Positions 44,066-52,662 of a stretch of 64,000 nucleotides of DNA are shown here, one piece after another (position 1 is the stretch's first letter; the number at the start of each line of letters is the position of its first letter). This DNA is from Paludibacter sp. (GTDB lineage: Bacteria; Bacteroidota; Bacteroidia; Bacteroidales; Paludibacteraceae). Both the position numbers and the translations under genes were made by a program. The notes beneath the pieces are model-generated. The model made no database searches. It had not been told where the DNA came from and saw only the letters and a list, made by a program, of their open reading frames with translations. The stretch covers positions 230,638-294,637 of the forward strand of contig JAFLKK010000001.1 in NCBI GenBank assembly GCA_019163375.1, read 5' to 3'.

Positions 44066-44566
44066 ATGTCAAAAATTTCGATTATTGCAGCTGTTGCCGA
44101 TAACTACGCTATAGGCAACTTAAACAAGCTACCATGGCATTTGCCGGCAGACTTGAAACATTTTAGACAACTTACAACAGGCCACACGGTTGTAATGGGT
44201 AAGCGTACTTTCGAAAGTTTACCAAACGGGCCACTTCCAAACAGAAAGAATATTGTACTTACATCCATAATGTCCGAAGGTGTTAATGAGGGATATTACG
44301 AAGCCGATTCGCTGGAAGATGTATTTTACTTGTGCGAAAACGAAGATCAGGTATTTATTATTGGAGGAACTTCGGTTTATAAACAAACAATTGATAAAGC
44401 TGATGCACTTTATATTACGTGGATACACTCCAAATTTACTGCCGATACTTATTTCCCCGAAATAAACTTTGATGAATGGGAAGAAGTGAGCCGCGAAGAT
44501 TTTGATATTGATGAGAAAAATCTTTATCCATACTCATTTGTAGAATACAAACGTAAAACAAAATAG
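44066..44566 (+). CDS. folA: Dihydrofolate reductase
   Basis: It reduces dihydrofolate to tetrahydrofolate with NADPH. The 166-residue length is usual. Visible parts are IIAAVADNYAIG (substrate and Met20 loop), LPWHLPADLKHFR with the acidic Asp29, VVMGKRTFESL with the NADPH loop, and FIIGGTSVY. Directly downstream of thyA, with which it forms the thymidylate cycle, and ended by a strong terminator. Related to the chromosomal type rather than plasmid-borne trimethoprim-resistant forms, as far as the motifs show. Confidence 0.97.
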   Translation: MSKISIIAAVADNYAIGNLNKLPWHLPADLKHFRQLTTGHTVVMGKRTFESLPNGPLPNRKNIVLTSIMSEGVNEGYYEADSLEDVFYLCENEDQVFIIGGTSVYKQTIDKADALYITWIHSKFTADTYFPEINFDEWEEVSREDFDIDEKNLYPYSFVEYKRKTK

Positions 44567-44584
44567 AAACATAGTTTTAAATCA

Positions 44585-44620
44585 AAGTGCCTTGCTATAA
44601 TTTAGCAAGGCACTTTTTTT
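44585..44620 (+). terminator. Rho-independent terminator of folA
   Basis: A 14-bp perfect stem (AAAGTGCCTTGCTA and complement), 4-nt loop and seven T residues, 18 bp after the stop. Confidence 0.95.
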
Positions 44621-44699
44621 GTTTGAAAATTTTATATGTAAAATTGCATTTTTAGATTATATTTTGATATTTAATGTCACTATTTATAATCAAAATGAT

Positions 44700-44707
44700 T
44701 ATCTTTG
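44700..44707 (+). promoter_or_regulatory. Predicted -7 box for asnA
   Basis: TATCTTTG matches TAnnTTTG, 43 bp upstream of the chosen asnA ATG. This also argues for that start, because the alternative ATG at 44619 lies upstream of the box. Confidence 0.55.
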
Positions 44708-44750
44708 TCTAGAACAAAAAACAATAATAAAAAACACAAAAACGATTACC

Positions 44751-45788
44751 ATGAGTTATTTATTCAAACCCCAAAATTACGACCCTATACTTACGCTTCA
44801 ACAAACGGAGGTGGGTATTTCGAAAATTAAAGAGTTTTTCCAGTCGAATCTGTCTTCTGAATTGCGTCTGCGCCGTGTTACTGCACCGCTTTTTGTACTT
44901 CGTGGTACCGGTATCAACGATGATTTAAACGGTGTGGAGCGCGCTGTGAATTTCCCTATCAAAGATATGGGCGATGCACGTGCTGAAGTGGTTCATTCGT
45001 TGGCTAAATGGAAACGCTTGACCTTAGCTGCCTATGGCGTTGAAAACGGTTACGGAATTTATACCGATATGAATGCAATCCGCGCCGACGAAGAATTGGG
45101 TAACCTCCATTCACTTTATGTTGATCAGTGGGACTGGGAACGTGTAATGACTGCCGAAGAACGTACTATCGACTTTTTGAAAAGCATAGTTCGTAGCATC
45201 TACGCTTCATTCTTGCGTACCGAGTACCTGGTTTCTGAAAGCTTCCCGGCTATCAAACCGTGTTTGCCTGCCGAAATAACCTTCATTCATGCTGAAGAAC
45301 TTCGTCAATTGTATCCAACACTAACTCCAAAAGAAAGAGAAACTGAATTTACCAGAATCCATAAAGCCGTATTTGTAATTGGCATTGGCGGACCTCTTGG
45401 TGATGGACAAAAACATGATGGACGTGCCCCTGATTATGATGACTGGACTACTGTGGCCGAAAACGGTTTGGCAGGTCTGAACGGAGATATCCTTTTCTGG
45501 AATCCGGTGTTGGAACTGGCCTTCGAAGTTTCGTCGATGGGAATTCGTGTGGATAAAGCAGCTCTTTTGCGTCAGTTGGAAATGGAAGGCAAATCGGATC
45601 GATTGAATATGTATTTCCATAAACGTTTGGCCGAAGGTTCATTGCCATTGTCTATCGGTGGTGGTATCGGACAGTCGCGTTTGTGTATGTTCTTCCTTCG
45701 CAAAGCGCATATCGGCGAAATTCAATCAAGCATCTGGCCAGCCGAAATGTATAAAGAATGTCAGAAATTGAATATTATCCTGATGTAG
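44751..45788 (+). CDS. asnA: Aspartate--ammonia ligase (asparagine synthetase A)
   Basis: AsnA makes asparagine from aspartate, ammonia and ATP. The ATG at 44751 gives 345 residues and the family start YLFKPQNYDPILTLQQTEVGISKIKEFF. The class-II-synthetase-like core contains RVTAPLFVLRGTGINDDLNG, DQWDWERVM and the C-terminal GGGIGQSRLCMFFL motif 3 with the ATP-binding arginine. Asparagine production by ammonia fits an anaerobic, ammonia-assimilating Bacteroidales. It stands alone with its own promoter and terminator. Confidence 0.96.
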   Translation: MSYLFKPQNYDPILTLQQTEVGISKIKEFFQSNLSSELRLRRVTAPLFVLRGTGINDDLNGVERAVNFPIKDMGDARAEVVHSLAKWKRLTLAAYGVENGYGIYTDMNAIRADEELGNLHSLYVDQWDWERVMTAEERTIDFLKSIVRSIYASFLRTEYLVSESFPAIKPCLPAEITFIHAEELRQLYPTLTPKERETEFTRIHKAVFVIGIGGPLGDGQKHDGRAPDYDDWTTVAENGLAGLNGDILFWNPVLELAFEVSSMGIRVDKAALLRQLEMEGKSDRLNMYFHKRLAEGSLPLSIGGGIGQSRLCMFFLRKAHIGEIQSSIWPAEMYKECQKLNIILM

Positions 45789-45855
45789 TTTTTCTTTGTG
45801 GGATGAGCTTGAGAATGTACAGATAGCTACACGATAAAGAAAAAATTGAAAATAT

Positions 45856-45899
45856 AAAAATCCTGAAAGAAATCTGATTGATGACTTTCAGGATTTTTT
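45856..45899 (+). terminator. Rho-independent terminator of asnA
   Basis: Stem AAAAATCCTGAAAG with its complement around a 15-nt loop and a T-rich end; about 68 bp after the asnA stop. Confidence 0.85.
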
Positions 45900-46036
45900 A
45901 TTTACCGGAATTAATGGTGTAAAGTTTTTTCCCTTTCGGCTAAATGTATTCAATTAATTACTGCTAAACTGAAGAGGCGATAAGCCAAAAGAAACCAATT
46001 AACTACTTAACCAACGTAATTCTAACTGATTTTTTG

Positions 46037-46044
46037 TACTTTTG
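46037..46044 (+). promoter_or_regulatory. Predicted -7 box for hisIE
   Basis: TACTTTTG matches TAnnTTTG and lies 36 bp upstream of the start codon. A -33 TTTG is not seen at the right spacing. Confidence 0.5.
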
Positions 46045-46080
46045 TCATTTGTAAGCCAATAACACAAAACAGAACGTAAA

Positions 46081-46674
46081 ATGAATATAGATTTCGATAA
46101 AATGGGAGGTTTAGTTCCCGCTATTATACAAGATGAATACACTGCAAAGGTGTTGATGTTAGGTTATATGAACGAAGAAGCATTGACCAAAACGCAAGAA
46201 AGCGGTCAGGTGACTTTTTTTAGCCGGACTAAAAACCGTTTGTGGACAAAAGGGGAGGAGAGTGGTAACTTTTTAAATGTAGTTTCGATAACTCCCGATT
46301 GCGATATTGATACTTTGTTGATTAAAGTACATCCGGTAGGTCCGGTTTGTCACACAGGTACTGATACTTGTTGGGGCGAAAACAACGATACGGATATTAC
46401 TTTCCTAAAATATCTTCAGGATTTTATTGCCGTTCGTTTCAAAGAAATGCCGGAAGGATCTTATACCACTTCACTTTTCAAAAAAGGAGTGAACCGTATG
46501 GCTCAAAAAGTAGGTGAAGAAGCTGTTGAAACAGTAATCGAAGCAGTAAATGGCACTGAAGAAGGCTTCCTTTACGAAGCATCGGATTTGGTGTATCACC
46601 TTATTGTTCTGCTTACTTCCAAAGGGTATTCGCTTGATGATTTAGCACGCGAATTGAAAAAGAGACACAAATAA
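46081..46674 (+). CDS. hisIE: Bifunctional phosphoribosyl-AMP cyclohydrolase / phosphoribosyl-ATP pyrophosphatase
   Basis: Two histidine-biosynthesis activities in one 197-residue protein. The N-terminal HisI domain (about 1-103) has VTFFSRTKNRLWTKGEESGN and the metal-binding cysteines in PDCDID and CHTGTDTCW. The C-terminal HisE domain (about 108-195) has the KKGVNRMAQKVGEEAVETVI block with its acidic metal site. In many Bacteroidales it ends the his operon; here it stands alone, with no other his gene in the window. Confidence 0.96.
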   Translation: MNIDFDKMGGLVPAIIQDEYTAKVLMLGYMNEEALTKTQESGQVTFFSRTKNRLWTKGEESGNFLNVVSITPDCDIDTLLIKVHPVGPVCHTGTDTCWGENNDTDITFLKYLQDFIAVRFKEMPEGSYTTSLFKKGVNRMAQKVGEEAVETVIEAVNGTEEGFLYEASDLVYHLIVLLTSKGYSLDDLARELKKRHK

Positions 46675-46679
46675 TTTTA

Positions 46680-46749
46680 GTAATCAGTAAACAGTTATTG
46701 CTGACTGATAACTGATAACTGATCACTGTTTACTGATAACCGTTTACCG
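46680..46749 (+). repeat. Heptamer tandem repeat, 10 units (ATAACTG-type)
   Basis: GTAATCA, GTAAACA, GTTATTG, CTGACTG, ATAACTG (twice), ATCACTG, TTTACTG, ATAACCG and TTTACCG follow one another between hisIE and the FtsE-like gene and end 8 bp before its start. Sequence is related to the arrays at 40491 and 40681. Confidence 0.85.
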
Positions 46750-46757
46750 TAGAAATA

Positions 46758-47582
46758 ATGGAAAAGAAATTATTGATAAAATATGTAGATGTGGACATTT
46801 GCCAACAAGATGTGTTGGTGCTCGAAAATGTTCAACTTGAAGTACATTCGGGTGAATTTATTTATTTGATTGGAAAAGTAGGAAGCGGGAAAAGCACTTT
46901 ATTGAAATCAATATATAGAGAATTGCCCATTCTGGAAGGTGTAGCCGGCGTGCTGGGTTACGATTTACGTGCCCTTAAAAACAACGATTTGCCTTTTCTT
47001 CGTCGCAAAATTGGTATTATATTTCAGGATTTTCAGCTGCTTACCGATCGTACGGTGGATGGGAATCTCGATTTCGTATTGCGAGCTACCGGTTGGAAAG
47101 ACAAAGAAGCTATTGCCGAACAAATACTCAATGTGTTGACACAAGTGGGCATGGCTCACAAAGGCAATAAAATGCCACATCAGCTCTCGGGTGGTGAGCA
47201 ACAACGTATTGTTATTGCGCGTGCCTTGTTGAATTCTCCTGAAATGATTTTGGCTGATGAACCAACAGGAAACCTCGATCCCGAAACAGGCAATGAATTG
47301 GTCGAATTGCTGTATAATATACGCCAGTCGGGTACAACAGTGATTATGGCCACGCATAATTTGTCGTGGGTAGAAAAATTTCCGGGACGTGTTATCCGAT
47401 GCGAAAACGATAAATTGCGTGAAGTAACCAATGTGGTGACCATTGAAAAAACAGTGATAGAAGATGCGATTATTACCGAATTTCTTGTTGACAATAAGGT
47501 GGTGAGCGTTGAACTTACCGAGGATAAAGAGCAGGATGCAAATGTGGAGTTGAACAAAGAGATTCTAGAAGAAAAAAAATGA
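46758..47582 (+). CDS. ftsE: FtsE-like ABC transporter ATP-binding protein
   Basis: A 274-residue ATPase. Walker A is in GKVGSGKSTLL (near residue 39-49), the signature LSGGEQQRIVIARALL follows, then Walker B LADEPTGNLD and the switch histidine in MATHN. The closeness to FtsE (division, activates cell-wall hydrolases via FtsX) is in the FQDFQLLTDRTV and GNLDPETG segments. About 50 residues at the C-terminus, rich in Val, Glu and Ile, go beyond normal FtsE. No ftsX is adjacent. Instead a small zinc-ribbon-like gene overlaps its end by 4 bp. Confidence 0.88.
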   Translation: MEKKLLIKYVDVDICQQDVLVLENVQLEVHSGEFIYLIGKVGSGKSTLLKSIYRELPILEGVAGVLGYDLRALKNNDLPFLRRKIGIIFQDFQLLTDRTVDGNLDFVLRATGWKDKEAIAEQILNVLTQVGMAHKGNKMPHQLSGGEQQRIVIARALLNSPEMILADEPTGNLDPETGNELVELLYNIRQSGTTVIMATHNLSWVEKFPGRVIRCENDKLREVTNVVTIEKTVIEDAIITEFLVDNKVVSVELTEDKEQDANVELNKEILEEKK

Positions 47583-47806
47583 ATCGAATGAGAAATTTAC
47601 CTTGTCCTCAATGTGATATTCACCGTTTTCATGTGAAAAACCGGGAAGGAAAGTTTTTAGTTGTTACCGTAAACGAAAACTATGAAGTAGTAGCTGTGCA
47701 TGCCGAGGAGCTGCTGGATGGTTACGATTTGTCCATTATCTATTGTCTCGGCTGTTCGTGGCAGGGTTCGCCCCAATCGTTGCGAGCCGGTAGGCACAGA
47801 CATTAA
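47579..47806 (+). CDS. Small protein with two CxxC pairs (zinc-ribbon-like)
   Basis: A 75-residue protein with CPQC (Cys9, Cys12) and CLGC (Cys56, Cys59), a likely zinc-binding pair, with a beta-rich middle. It overlaps the ftsE-like stop by ATGA, so translation is coupled; the in-frame ATG three codons later is an alternative start. I do not recognise the family. Function unknown. Confidence 0.72.
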   Translation: MNRMRNLPCPQCDIHRFHVKNREGKFLVVTVNENYEVVAVHAEELLDGYDLSIIYCLGCSWQGSPQSLRAGRHRH

Positions 47807-47821
47807 TCCTTACTCAAAATA

Positions 47822-47870
47822 AACAACAATCCCCTGAAATAAATATTTGTTTCAGGGGATTGTTGTTTTT
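47822..47870 (+). terminator. Bidirectional terminator between convergent genes
   Basis: A long stem (AACAACAATCCCCTGAAA and its complement, about 18 bp) with a loop of about 10 nt ends in TTTTT on the plus strand. It lies between the zinc-ribbon-like gene and the FMN-binding gene, which converge. Confidence 0.9.
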
Positions 47871-47873
47871 GTA

Positions 47874-48311
47874 TTATTTGGTTCTTGCTTTTTCTAATGT
47901 AATATAAAAAGTCGATTTCAATAAATCATGCGACCAGGTGGCTCCGGTAATTGCATCCACTTGCTTTATGTCTTTACATTTAGAAAATATCTCAGTGTAT
48001 ATTTTTATTCCTTTAAGTTCGTTTCGACATTGCATTATATAACGGGGCGTATATTTAAAATGTCGTTCGTATTTTGGACCAAATACTTCGTGTTTCTCTT
48101 TGTCGACGATTTTGAATTTCAACCATACGACTTTATCGTTCTTAATCTTTAGCCGGACTTGTCCCCAGTAGGGTTCATGTGTGTATTTTGATCGAGATTC
48201 ACCTTTATAGATTCCATCTCTGAATTGTTTAATCGGGGTGCCAGCAGTTGTTACAAATAAGCTTAGAATAATTGCCAGAACCGGTAGGATTGATCTGTGT
48301 ATTTTTTTCAT
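47874..48311 (-). CDS. FMN-binding domain protein (exported)
   Basis: A 145-residue protein with a signal peptide (hydrophobic about 8-24). The C-terminal segment VDAITGATWSH (118-128) is the FMN_bind signature D-x-(S/T)-G-A-T whose Thr125 can carry covalent FMN. The rest is basic and rich in Tyr/His. Such small exported FMN-binding domains occur with Rnf/Nqr-like or ferric reductase electron transfer; here it is alone. Stability of the cofactor attachment would depend on an ApbE-type enzyme, which is not in this window. Confidence 0.8.
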   Translation of the reverse strand: MKKIHRSILPVLAIILSLFVTTAGTPIKQFRDGIYKGESRSKYTHEPYWGQVRLKIKNDKVVWLKFKIVDKEKHEVFGPKYERHFKYTPRYIMQCRNELKGIKIYTEIFSKCKDIKQVDAITGATWSHDLLKSTFYITLEKARTK

Positions 48312-48570
48312 AGTTTATTATTTTGAGAGTATGATTTGATTATGGTAAAATTTGTATTTGTTCTAATATTATAATTAATATATGTTAACTCAATAATATT
48401 CATACAAAGATAATGAAAATAAATCATTAATTGTAATACTAAATTATCATATTATGTTGCATAAATATTACAAATTGATACAAACTGCTAAAATGGGTGT
48501 TTCTGCTTGTCGAAATATATGTAGTAGAATTACTATTAAAAAATGTTGTGATTGTTAGATATGGATTAAA

Positions 48571-48613
48571 AAAAACAACAAACCCTTTCCAAATAATGAA
48601 AAGGGTTTGTTGT
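48571..48613 (-). terminator. Rho-independent terminator of proS
   Basis: Minus-strand stem ACAACAAACCCTTTTC with its complement and a run of T residues after it. It lies about 50 bp past the proS stop. The rest of the 48312-48665 gap is AT-rich with no supported gene and holds the unidentified promoter of the FMN-binding gene. Confidence 0.9.
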
Positions 48614-48665
48614 AATTATTTTAGAAATGCACTGCGATTGCCTTTCTATAGGATTTATGCGAGTG

Positions 48666-50147
48666 TTAGTATGAGCGCGCAAAAATAACACGTTGCGCCG
48701 ATGGCTTACCGGTTACCATACATGTTCCCGGTGTTGTGTCGCCCTCTAATGGGATGCATCGGATAGTTGCTTTTGTCTCTTCTTTGATACGTTCTTCTGT
48801 TTCGGGAGTTCCATCCCAATGGCACATTAGGAATCCACCTTTTTCAATTTCTACCTTAAATTCGTCGTACGAGTTCACGTCGCGCGTAACCGAAGCACGG
48901 TAGTCGACAGCTTTTTGGAAAATATTAGCCTGAATTGTTTTTAGTAATTTATCAATATACAGTTCTATTCCATCGATAGCTATTGTTTCTTTGGTCAATG
49001 TATCGCGACGAGCAACTTCTACGGTTCCGTTTTCAAGATCGCGTGCTCCCATTGCCAAACGTACCGGTACCCCTTTGAGTTCGTATTCAGCAAATTTCCA
49101 ACCCGGCTTTTTGTTATCGTTGTTGTCAAACTTCACACTGATGTTTAATGCTTTTAGTTTGGCGGTAATGTCAGCTACTTTTTCTGAAATAGCTGCCAAT
49201 TGTTCTTCGTTTTTATAGATAGGTACAATAACTACCTGAAAAGGAGCCAGATTTGGAGGCAATACCAATCCGTTATCGTCGGAGTGTGTCATGATAAGCG
49301 CACCCATCAAACGGGTAGAAACGCCCCATGAAGTTGCCCAAACGTGATCTAGTTTATTGCTTTTATCCATGAAAGTTACATCAAAAGCCTTGGCGAAATT
49401 TTGACCCAAAAAGTGTGATGTACCTGCCTGTAATGCTTTTCCGTCTTGCATTAACGCTTCGATACAGAAGGTTTCGAGTGCTCCGGCAAATCGCTCGTTG
49501 GCAGATTTGATTCCTTTAATCACCGGAACAGCCATAAAACGTTCAGAAAAATCGGCGTATACTTCGAGCATTTTGCGTGCTTCTTCCACAGCTTCGGCTT
49601 CGGTGGCATGTGCTGTGTGACCTTCTTGCCACAAGAACTCAGCGGTACGAAGGAATAAGCGCGTACGCATTTCCCAACGAACCACATTGGCCCATTGGTT
49701 GATTAAAATAGGCAGGTCACGGTACGATTGTATCCAGCCTCTGTAGGTGTTCCAAATAATGGTCTCAGACGTTGGACGAACAATCAGTTCTTCTTCCAAT
49801 TTTGCATCCGGATCAACAATAAGTCCTTTGCCATTCGGATCGGCCATCAGGCGGTGGTGTGTCACTACCGCACATTCTTTAGCAAATCCTTCAACGTGTT
49901 CAGCCTCTTTACTCAAAAATGATTTAGGAATAAACAATGGGAAATAAGCATTTACGTGACCTGTTTCTTTGAACATGCGATCCAGTTCTGCTTGTATTTT
50001 TTCCCAAATAGCATAACCATAAGGCTTTATCACCATGCAGCCGCGCACAGCTGAGCTTTCGGCCAGGTCGGCTTTAATTACAAGGTCATTGTACCATTGT
50101 GAGTAGTTTTCGCTGCGCGAAGTAAGTTCTTTCAATTCTTTTGCCAT
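48666..50147 (-). CDS. proS: Prolyl-tRNA synthetase (short, archaeal/eukaryotic-type)
   Basis: It charges tRNA-Pro. The 493-residue size and the absence of the bacterial editing insert place it in the ProS type 3 (archaeal/eukaryotic-like) class. Class II motif 2 ([30 protein letters not shown]) carries the ATP-binding residues, and motif 3 contains [14 protein letters not shown]. The C-terminal anticodon-binding domain follows from about residue 290 ([15 protein letters not shown]). Bacteroidales use this type. A heptamer array sits immediately upstream of its start. Confidence 0.96.
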   Translation of the reverse strand: MAKELKELTSRSENYSQWYNDLVIKADLAESSAVRGCMVIKPYGYAIWEKIQAELDRMFKETGHVNAYFPLFIPKSFLSKEAEHVEGFAKECAVVTHHRLMADPNGKGLIVDPDAKLEEELIVRPTSETIIWNTYRGWIQSYRDLPILINQWANVVRWEMRTRLFLRTAEFLWQEGHTAHATEAEAVEEARKMLEVYADFSERFMAVPVIKGIKSANERFAGALETFCIEALMQDGKALQAGTSHFLGQNFAKAFDVTFMDKSNKLDHVWATSWGVSTRLMGALIMTHSDDNGLVLPPNLAPFQVVIVPIYKNEEQLAAISEKVADITAKLKALNISVKFDNNDNKKPGWKFAEYELKGVPVRLAMGARDLENGTVEVARRDTLTKETIAIDGIELYIDKLLKTIQANIFQKAVDYRASVTRDVNSYDEFKVEIEKGGFLMCHWDGTPETEERIKEETKATIRCIPLEGDTTPGTCMVTGKPSAQRVIFARSY

Positions 50148-50148
50148 A

Positions 50149-50176
50149 TATTCAGTTATCTATAATCTATAATCAG
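50149..50176 (+). repeat. Heptamer tandem repeat, 4 units, upstream of proS
   Basis: TATTCAG, TTATCTA, TAATCTA and TAATCAG, directly adjacent to the proS start codon. Short, so the period is less certain than in the longer arrays. Confidence 0.6.
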
Positions 50177-50237
50177 GGGGTGAAAATTTAAAGGAGTGCA
50201 AAGATAATCAATTTCTAGTAAAACGTCTAATCGCAAC

Positions 50238-50274
50238 GAAGCGGGAGCACGACTTCAGATCATGCTTCCACTTC
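50238..50274 (+). repeat. Degenerate REP-like palindrome
   Basis: Arms of 18 bp (50238-50255 and 50257-50274) match at 13 of 18 positions, and all mismatches are transitions. The centre GCACGACTTCA resembles the GCGCGACTTCA core of the perfect palindrome at 30860, so it is probably an old copy of the same repeat type. Confidence 0.55.
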
Positions 50275-50300
50275 TAAATTTGGTTGAAATAGATATATGG

Positions 50301-51200
50301 TTATTTTGTTTTTGTTTTTAGCTTCTCAAATACTTCAATAGTCGATTGTTTGTCTTTTAGATTGAAATAGATAACTTGACCACTTTTTAGTACCAACCGG
50401 ACAAAGGGAGAAACCTTGAAATCGATAAATAAGCATGCACTTCCAACTCCTGTCAATCTGAAGTAACCTTTACAAACTTTTCCTGCGGCAAATCCGTTTG
50501 TTTTCCATTCTATATTTGGCATTTGGCTAATTGTATCAATAGCGGCAATGTCACTATAATTTATAGAAAGTCCATAGTTTCCGGTAATCTCGAACTGGGC
50601 CTCTTTCATATTGATTTTTATAGGTCTGGATTCATAATAAATAAAGCCACAAATAATAGCCCCTACTACTGCTATGAATGTAATGGTATTTCTAATTTGA
50701 GATTGAATCTTATATTCAGGCATGTTGTTTATTTCTTCTGGGTGCGTACCCGTTAATTCTCTTATTACTGCGACTACTTCATCCGGTTGGTTTGTTCCTA
50801 TTCTAACTACTTTAGAACTATCTTTAAATCTCAACTCAATGGCTTTTGAGCCGGAGACATTATACAACCAGCTATTTGGAAGTTTATAAATATGAATGCC
50901 TACTCCGTAAATCCACAAGTTTTTTACAGGGTTGCACGATTTTATTTCGGATGTTTGGTAAGATTTACCAAAAAGACCGATTCCCAGTTTGAATGAAACA
51001 GTTGTATTATCAATAATAATGGTGAGTTTATAGAAAGTCAGTAAGCAAGCCAGAAAAACTAAAACAAGAAATGCGTAAAGATATGTTTCCTGATCGGCAG
51101 AGAATCCATGATTGAAAAGTAAACTAGCAGCTATGACCAATAATACTGACATTATTATTGCGATAAATGTTCCAAATTGTGTGTATTTTTTTGATTCCAT
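50301..51200 (-). CDS. Membrane protein with PH-like domain
   Basis: A 299-residue protein with two N-terminal transmembrane helices (about 9-29 and 38-57), then a bacterial PH-like strand domain (YKLTIIIDNTTVSFKLGIGLF and YQTSEIKSC), a third helix near 172-191 and a second such domain at the end. No enzyme motif. It is the third gene of an operon after a DUF2089 regulator and a YIP1 protein, with a 39-bp gap to the latter. The set may respond to membrane or envelope state; this is inference. Confidence 0.6.
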   Translation of the reverse strand: MESKKYTQFGTFIAIIMSVLLVIAASLLFNHGFSADQETYLYAFLVLVFLACLLTFYKLTIIIDNTTVSFKLGIGLFGKSYQTSEIKSCNPVKNLWIYGVGIHIYKLPNSWLYNVSGSKAIELRFKDSSKVVRIGTNQPDEVVAVIRELTGTHPEEINNMPEYKIQSQIRNTITFIAVVGAIICGFIYYESRPIKINMKEAQFEITGNYGLSINYSDIAAIDTISQMPNIEWKTNGFAAGKVCKGYFRLTGVGSACLFIDFKVSPFVRLVLKSGQVIYFNLKDKQSTIEVFEKLKTKTK

Positions 51201-51239
51201 TTCGTGTATTTTGATTTGATTATTCCAAGTTGTATTTAC

Positions 51240-51812
51240 TTACATTAGTTTGTAAATAAGTGTTTTAGATATTATTTCTGAAACAAGTAAAGCCACAATA
51301 AATGCTATGACCAATTTGCCTCCTTTTACATCGCATGACGTTTTAAGTGCGTTGTGAAATAAAGTAATTCCCCATATAGTTACGGGAATAGAAAGTAGCG
51401 TTAAGATGATAAATGATACAGACTGAAATACAATAAACGGATTTTTCATTACTTCCTTGATGTCGGGTGATACAGTGAAATAGCCTGCAATTGCCAAAAT
51501 TAGATATGGAGCTTTTGCTAATGTCATAGTACCCAAAATGTCTATAATTCTGAATCCTTTAGAGATAATAAATCCTGTGATAGTCATGACTAATACAAGG
51601 CATACTATGTCAATAGCAAGAAATTTAAATGAATGTACGAATGTGAGATTTTGAGTTAAGTGCATATCAATTACTCCATCAAAAGCCACATTGCTGAATG
51701 TGCCGATAAATCCTGTGACTATAACGATCGCCAAACCAAGTCCAAATGCCTGCCAACCCGCAATGCGACTGAAAGGATTAACCATTAAACTGAAAATGTC
51801 TTTACTTTTCAT
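51240..51812 (-). CDS. YIP1 family membrane protein
   Basis: A 190-residue protein with about five transmembrane segments, starting with the family pattern NPFSRIAGWQAFGLGLAIVI. YIP1 proteins in bacteria are of unknown role and often lie next to small regulators. Its start overlaps the end of the DUF2089 gene by 11 bp, so the two are translated together. Confidence 0.72.
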   Translation of the reverse strand: MKSKDIFSLMVNPFSRIAGWQAFGLGLAIVIVTGFIGTFSNVAFDGVIDMHLTQNLTFVHSFKFLAIDIVCLVLVMTITGFIISKGFRIIDILGTMTLAKAPYLILAIAGYFTVSPDIKEVMKNPFIVFQSVSFIILTLLSIPVTIWGITLFHNALKTSCDVKGGKLVIAFIVALLVSEIISKTLIYKLM

Positions 51813-52065
51813 ACACTTTTATTTTATTGATTATTTCATTGAGCATATTTCTCACGGTTGGATAACTGAGTTTTAATTCAGAAGCCATTTCTTTGAGGCT
51901 ACCGCTGTTTATTACAAAGCGAAGGATAAATTGCTGGTTTTCGGATGAAAGAAGAGCTAATGTAGGCAAATCGTATAAGCCGCTAACTTCCGTTTGGCAA
52001 CTTTCACATTTTAAACATTTTACCTTTAGTTGACTTTGACAACTCGGACAATAGGTGGGTAGCAT
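51802..52065 (-). CDS. DUF2089-like regulator with zinc ribbon and helix-turn-helix
   Basis: An 87-residue protein with four cysteines in two pairs (Cys6, Cys9, Cys20, Cys23) forming a zinc ribbon, then a sigma-70-region-4-like helix-turn-helix (LKEMASELKLSYPTVRNMLNEII) at about residues 57-79. This is the DUF2089 layout. It should be a transcription factor that controls its own operon: dense repeats upstream at 52083-52181 offer binding sites. Confidence 0.8.
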   Translation of the reverse strand: MLPTYCPSCQSQLKVKCLKCESCQTEVSGLYDLPTLALLSSENQQFILRFVINSGSLKEMASELKLSYPTVRNMLNEIINKIKVYEK

Positions 52066-52082
52066 AATATTGATGTTTTATT

Positions 52083-52181
52083 GTGCAAATATAGTGCAAA
52101 TATTACATATTCATTTATTTTATTCAATAATATTTAGTTTGTATTGAATAATATTTATTATTGAATACAATTATTGTATTC
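52083..52181 (-). promoter_or_regulatory. Operator-rich control region of the DUF2089 operon
   Basis: On the plus strand GTGCAAATAT occurs twice in 21 bp (52083-52092, 52094-52103); on the minus strand the first copy contains the -7 box TATATTTG (52093-52086). TATTCAATAATATTTA (52121-52136) is repeated with one mismatch at 52142-52157, 21 bp apart. The palindrome GAATACAA-TTA-TTGTATTC lies at 52163-52181. Such packed repeats suggest autoregulation. Confidence 0.6.
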
Positions 52182-52208
52182 GTTTATTGTTGAAAAGTGT
52201 TATAATGT

Positions 52209-52252
52209 AATAAGAAAGGGTGTAAATTGATCAATTTACACCCTTTCTTATT
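52209..52252 (-). terminator. Perfect 44-bp palindrome serving as yjbQ terminator
   Basis: Arms of 22 bp are perfectly complementary with no loop; the centre is TGATCA. It overlaps the last base of the yjbQ stop codon. No long T-run follows on the minus strand, only a T-rich stretch, so its role as terminator is likely but not typical. Confidence 0.8.
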
Positions 52253-52662
52253 TATCCCATAACCGTTGCCACTATTGTTCGGTTACCTCCATGGTTCCGA
52301 AATTCGCATAAATAAATTCCTTGCCAAATGCCCATATTCAGTTGCCCGTTGCTAATGGGGATGTTTAGGCTTACGCCGGCAAGGGTCGATTTGGCGTGTG
52401 CCGGCATATCATCGTTGCCTTCGAGTGTATGTTCGTAAAACGGTTCACGTTCACGAACCAAATGATCGAAAATACTTCCCATGTCGGTTTGCACATCAGG
52501 GTCGGCATTTTCGTTGATGGTCAATGCAGCCGATGTGTGTTTGAGAAACAGATTCAATAATCCTGTTCGTGGCAGAAGTGGTAGATGCTCAACAATCTCA
52601 TCGGTTATTAAATGAAACCCTCTGCTGTGCTGGCGAAGCGAAAATTCTTTTTGTGCGAACAT
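52252..52662 (-). CDS. YjbQ family protein (UPF0047; secondary thiamine-phosphate synthase)
   Basis: A 136-residue protein with the family fold and motifs: GFHLITDEI near residue 15, LNLFLKHTSAALTINENADPDV with the conserved histidine near 46, and the C-terminal MGIWQGIYLCEFRNHGG. YjbQ has weak thiamine-phosphate synthase activity in E. coli; its real substrate is not settled. The start at 52662 is chosen because the family begins close to such an N-terminus. It is monocistronic. Confidence 0.88.
   Translation of the reverse strand: MFAQKEFSLRQHSRGFHLITDEIVEHLPLLPRTGLLNLFLKHTSAALTINENADPDVQTDMGSIFDHLVREREPFYEHTLEGNDDMPAHAKSTLAGVSLNIPISNGQLNMGIWQGIYLCEFRNHGGNRTIVATVMG

Noticed and set aside
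40491..46749. Heptamer arrays as CRISPR repeats
   Set aside because: Units are 7 bp without spacers and no cas gene is present.
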